Positions 11,039 to 26,200 of a DNA stretch of 64,000 nt are shown here, in pieces. Each line of letters starts with the position of its first letter. The first letter of the stretch is position 1. The translations under genes were made by a program, and so were the position numbers. The notes below the pieces were generated by a model. That model was not told the origin of the DNA and did not search any database. It worked only from the letters and a program-made list of their open reading frames with translations. This stretch comes from Azadirachta indica (lineage: Eukaryota > Streptophyta > Magnoliopsida > Sapindales > Meliaceae), in assembly GCA_022749755.1 (NCBI GenBank), contig CM040446.1, forward strand, positions 5,200,966-5,264,965, given 5' to 3'.

Positions 11039-12672
11039 GCAATGATATGACCCATCAACCTACATGAGTTTAGTTCGAGTTCATATTTTGGAAAGAAGAG
11101 TCTAATAGATTAATTATCATGACATTGTCCTTTTACTGCACGCTGCATCATGTGATGTGCTAAGTACCAATTTATAGTTAGTAATTCTCAACTTTATTGC
11201 TCTCTGTACTATTTTATATTTGCTATGCGTTAAAGAAAGAAATAAGACTTCAAAATAAAGAATATTCTGTACAATAAAACTTGTGTGCTTACAAGAGACT
11301 CACTCAACTTAATGCTTTCCTCCTCTCACACACTTCAAGGTGCTATTTATATGTATATGTTTGTAATCCATACTCTTAGTTACTTAGAGACAAATATAAT
11401 ACTTATAAACTGTAATCAAACAGTGCTCCATTTCCTTTGATTCAAAGAATCGCCATGTCAATTTTATGAAAACTAGGTCCTTTTTTGGTGCATCAAAGAG
11501 ACCAAGGGATTGTTTGGCGTTGTCTCTATTTTTCTATGACATCTCGACTTGTTATAAAACCCCAAACCAAATGTATAATTCAAATATTAATCTACAATTC
11601 AAAAAGTTAATGTCAGAAAATCTAGCTAAGTGAAGCAGAAACAAAATCAGAAAGTTTATTAGATAAAGGAGATCTATTTTTATAACAATATATCGAGATA
11701 AAAGTTTTTAAATACACTTAATAATTAAATACGTTTTAAAATAAATTTAATTTTGATGGTATATTTATAATTGTTTCTCTATACTTTTTATATTTTCATA
11801 TATTATAATATTTATGATGATTTGAAACTTCTTTTGATGTTAGATTAGTGTGGGGTTCAAGAGAGAAAAATGCTTATTGGGGTTGGGGCTTGAGCTAGTT
11901 TATAGTGAGGTCTCAGCTTGATCTTGATCGGGCAATTTCATTTTTATTTATTTATTTTTTATTTATCGACAACTTGTAACTTTTCGGTGGACCTGAATTT
12001 GCTCCAATCAAAATTATTACTTTTTTTTAAATTAAGCTTATGTTTTAAATTATAAAAGTAAAAAGTATATACCCATTATATTATATCATTAACTCTTAAG
12101 AAAGATTTAACTAATTAAATAACAAAAAGAACATTGCTTTGTAAACTCATTTTTTCTAAAAACGAGTAATGACATATAAAATTTACAAAAATCTTATATG
12201 GTTAAAAATCTTAAGAATATTTGTAAAATCTTAATTTGTTGAAAATTATATATCATGAGTTAAAAAGAATTTAATAATTTATAGAAAATTAATTAGATGG
12301 CACCTTAAATTATAAAAAAATTCTCTAAAATTAAATACTATTTTTATAACTTTAAAAAAATAAAAAGTAATTAAGTGTGATGAATACTTTATAGATATAG
12401 AGAAAAAGTAAGATACATAATAAAAAAATATTTAATGAAAGACTTATTTAGATATTTACAAGAGCAAGTATATAATAAAGTTTAATTTTTTAAATATAAT
12501 TAATATTTTTTTATTTTAACAGTGATCTAATATTTCAACCATTAATTTGAACAGAGGTTAAACAAGAAACTATATTATTATTAGTACAAAAATGCAAAAA
12601 ATGGGGGATTTGAATGTTATTAATTATATTGCATTCATACATCATTCGTGCATCATTTGATGTAGAAATTTT

Positions 12673-12673
12673 A

Positions 12674-12740
<67 letters not shown>

Positions 12741-12742
12741 TA
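12673..12742. repeat. (ATT)n microsatellite, about 23 units
   Basis: An uninterrupted ATT/TTA run of about 70 nt, the longest trinucleotide repeat in the window and likely polymorphic. Confidence 0.95.
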
Positions 12743-13562
12743 TAAGAGTCACTTGCTTTGCTCATCCCATTAAAATATATTTGTGTAACAATAGATGTGA
12801 TATATGTGTTCACGTGCAAACTAATTCATTGTCATTTTTTCTTGTACATAATGCCTCGGTATATATCAAGTAACATTAATTTTCAAAGTAATCAATCATT
12901 AGTGTTATTCTCACTACACAAATTATACTCAATCAAATCAAATCAAATGATAATGTTTAAGATTACCAAATACCCTTAATTAATATTGTTATTATACTCA
13001 CTACATATATATTTTCTTTCCTTTGAAAAGGGTGTTAATTGTTAATAAAAAAAAAATTTATGAAACACAGTTCAATTAAGGGAATATTTAATTCTACTAA
13101 TTAGTTAACAATACCCTTAATTAGCCAAACAAACTCCATTGATAATCTCAAAAGTGAATCTAATCTAAACCTTGCTCTAAATTGTGGTTGGGAATTTCGT
13201 AATTATTCAACCCTACAATATAATATAATTATTAATAAATATAATTTACTAATTAAGCTATAAAAATTAATTTATTGTAAAACATATTTATAAGAAGACT
13301 CTCTTCACAAGCAAATTCTTGAAGAAAGCACTACTCATGGTCCCCACTTTCAACCAACATCACATTATTCTGAACTGCCAAAGTTCCAAACGTAAAGTAT
13401 AATATTTCAATGATTTTTTTTTTTTTTAAAAATTCCATAAATCTCATATATACATGCAAATATAAAGATTATATACACATAAATTCGAATTAAAATGAAT
13501 TTATATATATATATATGTATATGTATATATGCTTTACAGTTAATATTGTGATCTTCTTACTT

Positions 13563-13569
13563 TATAAAA
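13563..13569 (+). promoter_or_regulatory. Candidate TATA box of the heparanase-like gene
   Basis: TATAAAA lies about 206 nt before the ATG at 13775, the only good TATA match nearby apart from a (TA)n tract at about 13503-13528. Confidence 0.4.
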
Positions 13570-13774
13570 CAATACCACTCTTATTTATGTAAACTTAATA
13601 ATTATTATACATATGTCGTTTAGCCTTCAGTGGGGAACTCAGCAGTGTGGCTAGCTAGCAAGCAAAGCAACCTTCCATTTTCTTCACTGTTTGTGTTTCA
13701 TTGTTTGCTCATAAATCCATTTGTATACATACACTCAGATCTTGTTTTGAGGAATAACCAGAAAACCAGCAGAG

Positions 13775-16725
13775 ATGGGTTCACATACTTCTTTAATGGG
13801 TTTGCTTTCAGGGATTTCACTCTTCATCTGCTGCACCTTCGTTTTACAGGCCACAGTAGATGCAGCAGCTTCTGTTGAAGGAAGTGTTTTCATTGATAGA
13901 AATAATGTCATTGGAAGGATTGATGATGATTTCATTTGTGCTACTTTGGATTGGTGGCCTCCTGAGAAATGCGACTATGGGACATGCAGCTGGGGTACAG
14001 CTTCTCTGCTCAATCTGGTAATGCTTTTTCTTTTCCTTTTCCAAGGATTGAATTTGCTAGCTATAATATTTGCAGCTGCAAACAATTTTCATTAATGCAG
14101 TTTTATATATATTTTTTCTGGCAATAGATTTGAGATCTCAGAGACATTTTTTTTTGGTTGCTGTTCTAATTTTTATTTTCTTTTCTCACTTTTTGCATCT
14201 GTATCTGGTTTTTGCTTTCTGGCAACTTTCATTCAGTGAATTTGCTTTGGTTAATAGTTCTTATGAGTTAACATAGATTTCATTTCCATTCATTAGTTCA
14301 ATTAATAAATGAATCTTATATTATATAAATGGGTATGCGATGTATATGTCTCCACAAATGAAAAATAATTACAGAGGTGGGTATTTGAAGTTAGTGATAG
14401 AAGAACTGGTAACAGAGTTGATGCATTCTGTAATAATTGATGTTTCTTTCATTCATGCAGGACCTTAACAACAATATTTTCTTGAATGCAATTAAAGGTG
14501 AGAAATTCTTCTGATTAGAAGACAATTAGCAATAATTACATCTTTCTTCATAATATTTAGACATTTCTTTGATTGATTGATCAGCTTTTTCACCATTGAA
14601 GATTAGACTGGGTGGCACCTTGCAAGATAAGGTTATATATGATACTCCAGATAATCATCAACCCTGCACTCCATTTACCAAAAGTTCCGAGATGTTTGGT
14701 TTTACCCAAGGATGTTTGCCGATGCATAGATGGGATGAACTTAATGCTTTTTTCAAGAAATCTGGGTATGATCAGTTCTGTTTATTGTTTAAACTTGTTT
14801 AACACAGGCCTGCGTTTTCTGAAAGTTGAGCCATTTTTGTTGAACTGTACCTGCTTTTTTCAACTCAGGGCTAAGATTATCTTTGGATTAAATGCTCTCA
14901 CTGGACGGACTATACAACCTGATGGTTCTGCTCAAGGAGCTTGGGACTATACTAATTCTGAATCCTTGATACGATATACAGTTGAAAAGAACTATACGAT
15001 TCATGGTTGGGAGCTTGGTAAGAGCACAGTACAATTGCAACAGAGTATAAAATGTTCATACTATTTGCATGGCAGTAGTATAGAGATCTCTGTATTTGGT
15101 AATAATACCTGTATCTTCGCTGGACAGGGAATGAATTGAGTGGAAATGGAGTTGGAACTAGAATTGCAGCAGATCAGTATGCTTCTGATACAATTGCTTT
15201 ACAAAATATAGTCCAGAAAATTTATAAGGGTATGGACTATAGGCCTCTAATAATTGCACCAGGAGGATTCTTTGACCGAAATTGGTTCAAAGAATTCATA
15301 GATAAATCAGGCAGATCTTTGGATGTGGTCACCCACCACATATACAATCTTGGACCAGGTATCTGTTTACAAAATGATATTGAAACTTCTTACATACCAT
15401 GCCTGGGGAGAACATGTACATCTAATCTGACTGCATCCTTTTTTTTTTCCCCTATAATAGGAGTCGATCAACACCTTGTTGAGAAAATTCTTGATCCATC
15501 CTCTCTTGATGGTGAGATTAAAACATTCAGTGAGCTAGAAAACACCATCAAGAGTTTGGGGACTTCTGCAGTTGCGTGGGTTGGTGAGGCAGGAGGGGCT
15601 TACAACAGTGGTCACAATCTTGTTACCAATGCGTTTGTCTTTAGCTTCTGGTAAGTGAACTATAGCTTATGTCCTATACTTTCATTTTCTGTGCTTTATT
15701 TCTAAATCATGTTATCAACATGATAAACAGGTATTTGGATCAGCTTGGTATGGCATCAGCTCATGATACGAAAACATACTGCAGGCAGTCATTAATTGGG
15801 GGAAATTATGGTTTACTCAACACAACCAATTTTGTACCAAACCCAGACTACTACAGGTTATTAAATACTCTTTAAGTCCTCTTAAAAGCGTTCCCTGCAG
15901 AACAAGACTTTTCCTCCTAACATCTTCCAAGCTTTTTACCATGTTTAGTTAAGTCTTGTCAGCAAAACAGTCAATGAAAAAGGCATGTTTAAAATATTAG
16001 GATCACAACAGGATACAAGGACTTCAAAATGTCCCCTGAAAGAAGAAGAAACTAAGCTTGGAGCCTTTATTTCATTCCTAGGATTCCTCATTATTGCTTC
16101 CGAGGTTTTAGTAGCTTTAGTACAGTCACAGTGAAGCAATGCTTGATCCTCTGTTATCTTAATTGCAGTGCTCTTCTATGGCACCGATTAATGGGTAGAA
16201 ATGTTCTGTCAACGAGCTTTTCTGGGACCAAAAAGATACGCTCTTATGCTCATTGTTCAAAAGAATCAGTAAGCTACGTTCCCTTTTTTTTTTATTAATT
16301 TTACATTTAATTTTTGTTCCTGGTGTTTCTGAACACTCTGACCTTGTTCATACTTCACTTTGCAGAAAGGGGTAACATTACTTCTTATTAACCTAGACAA
16401 TAGCACCACTGTCCACGCCAGTGTCAAGTTCAGTCGTACCCGGAGTTTGCGATACAAACATAATGTTCATAGAACTAAAATTATAAAGCTTTCTGAAGCT
16501 TCCGTAGACGGAAATGAAAGGGAGGAATATCATCTAACAGCGAAGGATGGAAATTTGCACAGCCAAACCGTGCTACTTAATGGAAATATTCTAAGTGTAA
16601 ATTCAGCCGGAGATATACCTCCATTGGAGCCTTTACATATAAATTCAACAAATGCAATAAGTGTTGGTCCTTTCTCTATTGTATTTGTTCACATGCCCCA
16701 TGTTATTCTCCCTGCTTGCAGTTAG
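13775..16725 (+). CDS. Heparanase-like protein (GH79 endo-beta-glucuronidase family)
   Basis: A nine-exon gene: 13775-14017, 14461-14497, 14585-14765, 14869-15017, 15128-15358, 15461-15650, 15731-15856, 16169-16268 and 16366-16725. All introns are GT-AG and phases are consistent, giving 538 residues, the normal length for plant heparanase-like proteins 1-3. An N-terminal signal peptide (about 30 residues, [21 protein letters not shown]) predicts secretion. The GH79 acid/base Glu is E206 in GNELSG, and the likely nucleophile is E323 in [13 protein letters not shown]. The C-terminal beta domain follows ([14 protein letters not shown]) and the protein ends HVILPACS. The family hydrolyses glucuronosyl linkages, in plants presumably on arabinogalactan proteins or flavonoid glucuronides in the wall/apoplast. 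No lesion is visible. It converges on the PHT4-like gene, with 548 bp between stop codons. Confidence 0.95.
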
Positions 16726-17273
16726 ATGGAACTAAAGTTGGCTCGATTCAGTGATTGATCAAATAAGAGATAGAATATAATGAAAAAGCATTTAATTCTT
16801 CCATCTTGTTGAAAAGTAGAATCCTATTTTCTTCTGTAATTTGTCCATATTGAGAATTCATACTTTTGGTTTATTTTAAAATGTCCCCTCCAGAAACGGT
16901 ATCATAGAATGTCCAAGCAATTCATTGGTAGGTCAAAATAGAAAGGTAGTACAAAAAGTTGGTGAGATACTTTAAAACCGAAATTCTTGACTTTCCAATA
17001 TAATTACAAAATTTGAGTAACTTATAAATAAACATACAACAAAGTATACATCATTTTGTTGGCCAACCAACACTTTTTTAGACAGAATATACATTAGAAA
17101 AAAAAAAAAAATGTATAACATCCCACCGTAATACAGTTGGAACCATATACAAACCTAATCAGCAGATGATGCTCCACCCGCCATAGCTGAAGAAAGGAAA
17201 TTAGTAATGTGGCTGACTCATTTGCTCCAGCTCGGATCCTTGTTCATCAAAACCAATGTCAAGCACAGAAAGT
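16726..17273. other. Convergent 3' intergenic region
   Basis: The 3' UTR regions of the two convergent genes meet here. It is AT-rich, with an A-run near 17099-17111. I see no other gene. Confidence 0.6.
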
Positions 17274-20200
17274 TCAATCTCTTGTAGAAAAGCTTTGAGG
17301 CTTACTGCTGGCGAATGCCAACCATATGATTGTACCAGTCAAATAGAAGAAGATTGATGGTGCAAATAATGACATCTACATAACAAAAATGCAAAATAAT
17401 GTAAAATCTCTGGTGAAATGATTGCCAGTAAAGAAATCAAACCTAGGATGGTGGTAACTTACACTCCATGAATGAGTTGAATCGAGGAGATAACCGGTTA
17501 GAGCAACACCTACAATTCCTGGGACAGCCCCAACAGTGTTCGTAATACCCTGGGTAGGAAATGTTCATTATAGACTAGAATTAAGAATTGGAAGACATTA
17601 TGGAAATGCACATACGCCACTGCAAACTTTAATAGATGGGTGAAGAAGGGACGTGCTTCAATTTTAAGACACTGATATAAAGTAATATATTTGCAGGGAG
17701 AGCTCACTATTCAGACCCAGATATCACATGAATGACCCAAGACTATGATCTATAGCCAAATATAAGAAGAATGAATCAAAAGGCTATTTGACAGGGAATA
17801 TAATGTCAAAAGCAAGTATCATTATTAAGTTTCAGTTCTATTATGGTCTGAAACTTCTGATTATAAGTAGATAATCTATTCACTAGATGGTTAGTTACAA
17901 CAATAAAACTAGGTACTCCATTTCATTATGAAGAGGCTAGCTAAAGAATGAGCTGAATGATATATAGAACATGATGCAGTGGTCATTGCAGCACACAATG
18001 TTTTGCTACCTTTGCATAAAAAAAATATATAATGGCCTGGTCTAAGAGGAATGCTTTGGACAGGTCAATATACTCAAATTGTCTGTCATGAACTTAGTTT
18101 GGATGATACAAGTCACACACAATAAGTTTACAGCACAAATAGTGGGAATTACAAATGAATTTATAAACCAAGGTTTCACATCTAAGATCAAAGGGTGCCT
18201 AATAGAAAACTAAAGCACATGGCAAATGAACAGTTATAAACTTACATACCAAAAGTATACTTGCATATTCAGGTGAAATATCTTGATGGGTACAGTAAAG
18301 TCCTGAGAAAGATTAAAAAATAGAAAAAGGTGTTAGCCATTTACATCACATGGACAGATCCTACCATAAAATTATCAATGTAAGATTATCATTACCAGAC
18401 AAGGCAAAACTTGAAAGGGCTAGGCCACCTGTAAGAATCCCCACAATTTCCCAAGGCGGCAATCCTAGATCCACAGAAGATAGAGTCATGCAGACAGCAG
18501 GAGACAAAAATGCAATTGTTTGGCAAATCTTTCGCACCTAAACATAGAAAATTGATGTTGTCACAATGGTTATAATACAGAATCAGAGTACCTTTAAATA
18601 AACATTGATCTTAGCATTGATTGTCATCCACAACTTAAGGCTTGACAACAAAAATTAGAAAGAAAAATAGCAGAAGCGAGAATAAGATAATCATGGCCAA
18701 AGATTTATGACACAGATTTCACAACATTAGCAATTATAGTATCAAGTGTAGCACACAGATACATGTTGGTGGAGGTAATTCTGACTCATAGAGAGATAAA
18801 TATGGATAGAAAGAAGTACTTCTTCAGCTTCTTTCCTTACCATAGTGGTTTCAACTCCACTGGCAATTAAGTTGTCTGCGAATTGTGCAGCAATGCTGGT
18901 CACAAATATTGAAGCCAAGGGGGGTAGGATGGAAACCTGTGAAGGTTGAGACACATATTTTAGAAATAAATTCTTCAACCTTCAGATAATGTAGAAATTG
19001 CAGTGAACAATTATATGCAAATTTCAACTTTGATATGAGAAACAGCTTTTACAAATTAGGGTAGCCTTGGTAACCATAATGCTTACTGTGGGATATTTGG
19101 ATGATGCAACCAAAAATGTCATACTAGTATTATTGTTTACTTTTATTTAGTACATGTAAATCTTCTAAGTTATCCAAGAGATAAAAGGGGAAGTATTTAT
19201 GAGCACATCAAAGCAATTACAAAAATTAATGTTACAGCTTCCCAGTCAAAGTTCATTGTTTAGATTCTGCTCATTTATGCTGTTACTGAAGTCAGATATT
19301 TAGACACCAAGAGAAGCATTCTGCATGAATGGACTGCAGAGATTTGGGACTTATTTAATTTAGAAACAACTGTTATCTTCTAATGACATTAACTAATATT
19401 TTTCAAATATTTTAAAAGACCATGAAGTACTTTAATTTCCAATCCAATATATTTAATTAAGTTTCAAGGAACTGAATGTGCTAGAATATAAAATGGCCTA
19501 CAATCTTTTGGGCTTACCCATGCAGCTTCCATCAAATTTAGGTTCAGCTCCTCACTGCATTGCAATTAAACTGAAACTTAGAAACCTTTTGTATTAAAAA
19601 GTATGCAACCATAAAAATCAATATATCTATAGCAGATAGTAAATTTCTTAAGAGTAATATTTTCTTCAATTCTAAACTTGTGGATGAACAATAAGGTCAG
19701 AAAAAGTCCAAACCCTGTATTCTGACCAAAACAAGGCATAATTATTTCCACCCATACAATCAAAATTTTATGCTGACAGGGTAACAAACTGAAACTCCAC
19801 AAGTTTCCATCTAAACTTAGGGTAATGTATATGTGTTTGACATGAAGTCAACTGCATAGTTATTTGTATGACAGAATTGTTGCTGCTTGGAATGTATGGA
19901 TGAATTTTCAATTTTTCCCTTCATAATTTACCTTGTAATAGTACATGAAATTGTAAATTGGGTAGTAACTTTCATCCCAGAGCTTTGGAAAAGTAACAAA
20001 TTAAGGCATGGTTTGCTCAACTGTGACATTTTAGTCCCTGGTACATTGTCAGAGCCAAGGTTAAATACAAAGGGCAGGGTAGGGATTAAATTGTTAAAAT
20101 TCAGCAAACCATGCCCTGACTTATTACTTCACCAAATTTCAGCAATGAAATCATCGCAATTGTAAATATTCAATAAGACAACATAAGATTAAAGTAAGAA

Positions 20201-23200
20201 AGTGTCCTGCAAAACCAGTTGGTGCAGTTTCTTGGCAAGTGCCATTATATCATAAATATAGTGAATTAGAAAACTAAATATGGTCAGCAGTAAAAATGAT
20301 ACCTAAAATAAGTAGGAAGCCAAGACAGACAATTGTAGTGACCCCAACTTCCACAAAAATGAGTATATATCATTGCCCATACAGCCTTACTCTTGAAAAA
20401 TGCTTTCCATGGTACATCCTATTACATAAAAGCACATAAGAAATCAACGAAAATAATAGCTGGCAATAAGTATTAAGAATAGCAGACTCATGCACTCTAC
20501 AATATATCAGAACTACTACAAATACTTTTTGCGCCACGACTTTGGTGGTTAAACATATGCGAGGATGATTGAAATAACCGAGGAAAAACAGTGCTTATGG
20601 TAGAAGCTTTGCCATCAAAATGTCTGTGATGTTATAATTAAGTAGTTAGTTCAGGGATGCCGATATAAATTCACAAATCATGTTTGGCATTCAAAATTAA
20701 GGCCATATCCTTGTCACATCATCAGCCAATATCGAATTTTATCAATATATAAATCATACATGATTGCAAAAATATCAGTTTTTAGAAAATTTGACCAGAG
20801 AATGTGTCCCCCATCATAAATCTAAGGTCTGATTCAGACAAAATCACGACTTAACTAGAAATATCTCCAAGTTTCCTTACAAGTTAAGACCAGCAGGCCG
20901 GCTCAATAACTTGACAATCTGTTGAGCAAGTTGGACATGACTCACAACTGCATCCAAGGCTGTACGTAAGCTTAAGGAGGTCATATTTAACCAGCTTTTG
21001 CATGCCTTCACATCTACTGCTATTCCTAACACTGGGAGAAGAGGGGATCAAATGAATAGACTTTTCTACTATTTTAACACAAGTTACTGAATGAAAATTT
21101 ATAACACTAAAAGTTCATTGCCAAGAAAATTCTGCCTTATTGATTACAGAGCATGACTTTATATCTGAACTCTGTAAGCAAGACTTTGTTAATGGCTTAA
21201 CTTTTCAATCAGACAAATAACCATATCATGAAATACTGAGCCAAAACCATATACGGCAATCAGCATTGCTTGAATGATGTTATGATTACAGAATAATAGA
21301 ACTCTACTAACATGAATGAAGAATTCAAGATCTAGGTCTGCGTATCTGCCCCAACAAAATCCAGCTTTTAATGGAAGGCATTGAAGATGCTAAGAGGTAA
21401 TAAATTAAAAGAAAGCCATATTTGACTGAATTGAACCCCACTGCTTATAGATGTTAGATTGGCTAATGGTAGGGCTCTTTAATCAGATTATTAATCAAAC
21501 CCCAGGATACCAGGCCAAAACTACAGCTGATCATGTTTGCTTCCTTGGGTGTTTGGCAATAATAGATCTACTTTCTGTTTCAGGAAAGTAGAATATGCAT
21601 GAACGTAAACTAGCAAGCTAAACAAATTATGGCATGTTTGGATCAAGGGAGCCCCAAACTGACATTATCAATTAAATACAGCTTAGAAAAATGATATCAA
21701 ATTTATGGTAAAATAGAAATTTCACAATTGAATTAAACTATGATATCTTTAAGAAAATCATCCTTCAAAGATCCACCTAAATCTTCCAGAGATGTTTTGA
21801 ATGATTTTTTCTTATTGATAGACTGGTGCACTGCCAAATTAAACGAAAAGGAATTCCTGATTAGAATTGTGTGGAATAACTGGGTAGAAAACATATAACA
21901 GCTATTTAATCATTAATGCAAACAACATAACTGTTCATGAAGAACAAGCTAGGCTGGTTTTAGCATTATTTTTACTTTTCTTATCCTCTATTTTCTTGTT
22001 AGAATTGTGTTTGGGTTATTTATCTTAATTAGTTTCAGTTGTAAAGGTAGACTTTGAAGAATATTGAAAAAAATTGCCGCCTATTTCTTCTGTTCTTTCC
22101 CCTCTCGTTTTATATCTCTTCCCTTTCTATCTAATTTTCTTCCCTTTCCATTCTTCCTATTTGGTGCTACATCAGACACATAAACAAAAACTATGATTTG
22201 GTCTACAAATTAGACAATTTGAAAAAATAGAAATAGTTCAGGGAGAATCCAGTGAAGTCGTGTGCTTATGCTTTTGGCATAAACTTATCGTCAATAAATT
22301 GTTCATCAGATTGCCAAATTTTGTTATCATTATTTTTATTTTTTATGAAAATGAAGATGAATGCATTGCTGATTTTACTTGGTTAAGTTCACCAGGGAAC
22401 TGTATGTACCGATATGGACTCAAGAAGAAGAGTTTGAATTCTCCCATCCATAATATCCCCTTTGGGTACCTCTTTCAGTGCAGTTTTATATTTGAAGCCA
22501 ATCATAAGAAGGCAGCCAAAACAATAAAACTCAATATATCAGTGGTAGCATATATTCAATAATATTCTCTAAGCATGAATTTTTACGTTGTGCAAGCAAA
22601 CACATTCCATTGATAGGTCATGGGTATGATGGTTCCTAATAAAAGTATTAACTGATTATCATCTGCATGGAAAGGAATATTCTTTTTCAAATAAACAATA
22701 AAAGAGGAAAATAAGGATTGACTACTAACATGCAATAGATGCCCCATCGTACGAAGAATCTCCTTCTTTAAGAAACCGAAATCCTGAAAACCTTCAATGT
22801 TTGGTTTGATCATAACATGAGTTTAAAGTCAAACTTATTTAACAATTCATGTGAAAAGTGCGTAGAAAAAACAAAAAAAGAAATTGATAGAATTGACCAA
22901 GGAATTTCTTGTAATCATCAGATTCAAAATAACAGCAAAAGAAACATCAAGAAATACTATTTTCCATTTTACGTTAACTACTTTCTTTTGTGTATGGCTT
23001 TGCACAAAGGAAAAATTACTTGAAAGCAGGTTGATAATCCAGTGAATTAAGTAGTGGCTACTGACCAGGCAATCCCAAGGAACCCGAAGATATAAAACAC
23101 AGATTCCCAACCGAGATTTTGAATAAGTGGAGGAGCTAAAAGAAGCCTGAAAGACATTTTAATGTAAGAAATAATACATTAACAAAACCTGAGCACTCAT

Positions 23201-26200
23201 TCAATTCTATAAATAAAAACAGCAACAAGGAATCCTCACTTGACAGTTATCACTAACAGAGAACAAGTACAATCATAGAAGATTAAGGGGGAAATTAATA
23301 GACTTCAGTTATCAGAAGACATAAGCAATCACACAATATGCACTAAAGATCATCATTTTTTTGATCTTTTCATTGCAAACTTAAGAGAGAGCCAAGTGTG
23401 CACTTATTTCTTATTGACAATTTTCAATATTTCATGGTTGGATGTTCACCATTGTGCGTTTTAAATCATGGTTAAGCCAACTACCAAGCATTTTACTTCA
23501 CCACAAAGATAATACCTTCTCAACCCAACACAGTTCTAAAAAAACATACCCAGTAACACTTCCGAAACTCAGTCCACCAAAGACAAACGATACAGCCCGA
23601 GATCGCTCTTCCAAGGGTATTACCCTGTTATGGTGTTGGGGAATTGCCAATCAAGTGGAAAGACAGAGAAACATAAATTAGGTCTTTGTTAATATATGAA
23701 CTATACAATCAAAATAACGTCATATAGGGAGATAAAAAGAGAATCAACGTAAAATCATTTAGAAAGGGGGAAATAGGAAAAAGGATATACTTAATAAATC
23801 CATATTTTATTATATCATAACAAAATGATATTTAATAAATAATATTTTTTTAGCATCTAGAATCATAAAGATGATGTTAAACACTATACAAGGAGTCAAG
23901 ATGTAATCTAGTACCAGCTGGTTCAATGGTAAGATCTCATAGAATAGTACAAGATGTTTGAGATTTGAATTTCACTCACATTATGAGTAGGGGCGGGTTT
24001 GGTTTTCATTTATTTAGTATTTAAAAAGGATACTTTTTATTTTGTAAGGGAAAAAGAGAGAGGAAAAAATTATTTGAGTTAGAAAGCAGAGGTTGGAAAT
24101 AGAGAATGAAGGAAATTTGGATTCAATTTGGTCAACCCAAAAAAAGGGTGTCAACCATGCTACCTATGTAACAAAGAAAGCCAAACAGAATTTAACCAGC
24201 TAGAAGAGGAAATTGACCAGAGAAACTAAAAGGCTGATGTCAAGATACATTCAAATAACATTACTCACAAATGACTCAAATGCTGTTTAAATGGGAATGA
24301 AATATCCCATAGTCTAAACTATGAAGTTCCCAGAGATTATGTGATTAAAATAGACATAGGATAGCACAAAATATGAACCCCCTATTACCCCCAGAACTGT
24401 GATGTTATATCCACGAAGTTTTCAACTAAAAATGTTTCATTTTTTTTCGTCTAGATTTTGCTCATTAACTACATTTCCTTATCGAAACCAGGAAAAGCGA
24501 AATCCTCAGGAAGCATCAAGGATATTACATGCCTGGCAATAAGGTCAGTAGCAGCCGATGGTGAAACACCTTCTCCTATTCCAACCTAGATTTAAAAGAG
24601 AAGAAAAATGCCCGTTATTCATGGGAAAGTAAGTTAACATTCAAGGCATAGAACTCAGAGCTGGAGATTGGTGTGAAACATAGAGAGAGTTCATCAAGAT
24701 TCTATCAAATTATCACATATGATGCATGAATCAACAAGATGATCTGATCTTAACAAAAATTGAACCATTCAACAAGAACACTAACATGTTCATAGACATA
24801 CATAGGCACATTGCAAAAGGTTGAAATATAAAATATATATTTAAGACAGACTGAAATAATAAAAGTTGAAGACCTATACCAAAATCCTTGACAAGACTAA
24901 TCCAGGCATATATCCAGCAAGAAAAGGTACTAGTGCTGTGGCCAAGGACCAAGTGAATACTCCAATCTCAAGAACTTTCCTGCACCAGAAGAATAAAATA
25001 GTTGAACAAGATGTACAACTTGTGTTGCAGGCATCTCAAGAACCATCCATCTGGGATATAAGGGGATCTTTTGTTCAGTGCAATAAGAGAAGTCTCTGGC
25101 TTCTAGAGCCATCACACTATTTTTCCACTCGAAGTTAATTATTGCTTCAATTACATGATCAATACGATGGAAACAGCCATATAACCAAATGCCTTTTGGA
25201 AAAAGAGCTAAAGAAAGTTAGTTGAGACAACAGACCCCGAGAATATACTTTCTAAAGTTGGTTTGCCCAACTGTAATTACATCTGTTCTTTGTTGTATGC
25301 ACAAAAAGTGTGTGACTACTGCACCTACCTAAACAGCTTAAACAGGTTTAAAAGTCTGTGCGCATATGTATTAAATTCCATCCTCTTGTGAACTGGAATC
25401 TGCCATGTTTATAAGAGTGAAATTGTAATTATGGCTAATACCAAATCATGGACAAATATTTGGGGTGTGTCTAAACATATGCATATTGCATAAGGACCAC
25501 TAACTTGTTGAGAACCATGATTTGGTGATCTTCACCAAGGTTCACAGTGGACATGATGGGAGAAAAGCTACACTATGGTAGAACATTGAGAATGGCTGCA
25601 GCTGCTTTCATTTCATTACAAAACTAACTTTTTGCTAGAAGTAATCTAAGTTCAAAACTAAAATTTTTCAATTTCATGGCTTTCATGGTTTACAGTCTCT
25701 TCACAAAAAACATAACATTGAGCATGGCCAGTGTTAACGTTTAGATACTATTGTTTACGACCTTACCTCTAAGCTTCAGCTTTTAGGTCGAGTAGTAACT
25801 CTCAACTTAGTATTAGAGCATATTTAACCTCATGGTCTAGCACGGAGATCCTCCCTCACTCCCCATCCAAACAGTAATAACTAAATTATAATTCACAGAA
25901 AATGAAGTGGGCTGCCTCTGCTTAAAATTTGGATTCCCATGAAAGCCTATTAAACAAATTTATGTGAGGAATGTGTCAAAGCTTAAATACTCCTATTTGG
26001 AACCTAAACTTTTAGGTCAAGTTTAAACTTTTAGGTCAGGTGGTAACTCAATAGCCAAAACCTCAAACAGCCCAACTAGGCACCTATCTTGAGTAAATTC
26101 AGGTCCATCAGTTTTTGTGTGAACACCATAAAATTTGACTTCAGGGGATGTGATTTCAAGGGGTCTAACTTAGCCTTCATATTTGTTACTATAAATTCCA

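Larger units (their letters stand above)
8091..13562. other. Long intergenic region, 5.5 kb
   Basis: No gene was recognised. The first 500 bp is the duplicated 3' flank of the A unit. The rest is AT-rich, with (TA)n at 11013-11038, (ATT)n at 12673-12742, and one small GC-richer patch at about 10731-10752 (CGCGGGCGTGGGGGCGCGTGT). Short open frames such as 10247-10489 are low-complexity (Phe/Lys/Ile) and unsupported. Confidence 0.55.

Noticed and set aside
25770..26100. Strings resembling TTTTAGGTC(A/G)AGTGGTAACTC common in plant retroelements, in a PHT4 intron
   Set aside because: Too short and degenerate to define an element or boundaries; left as possible old transposon scraps.
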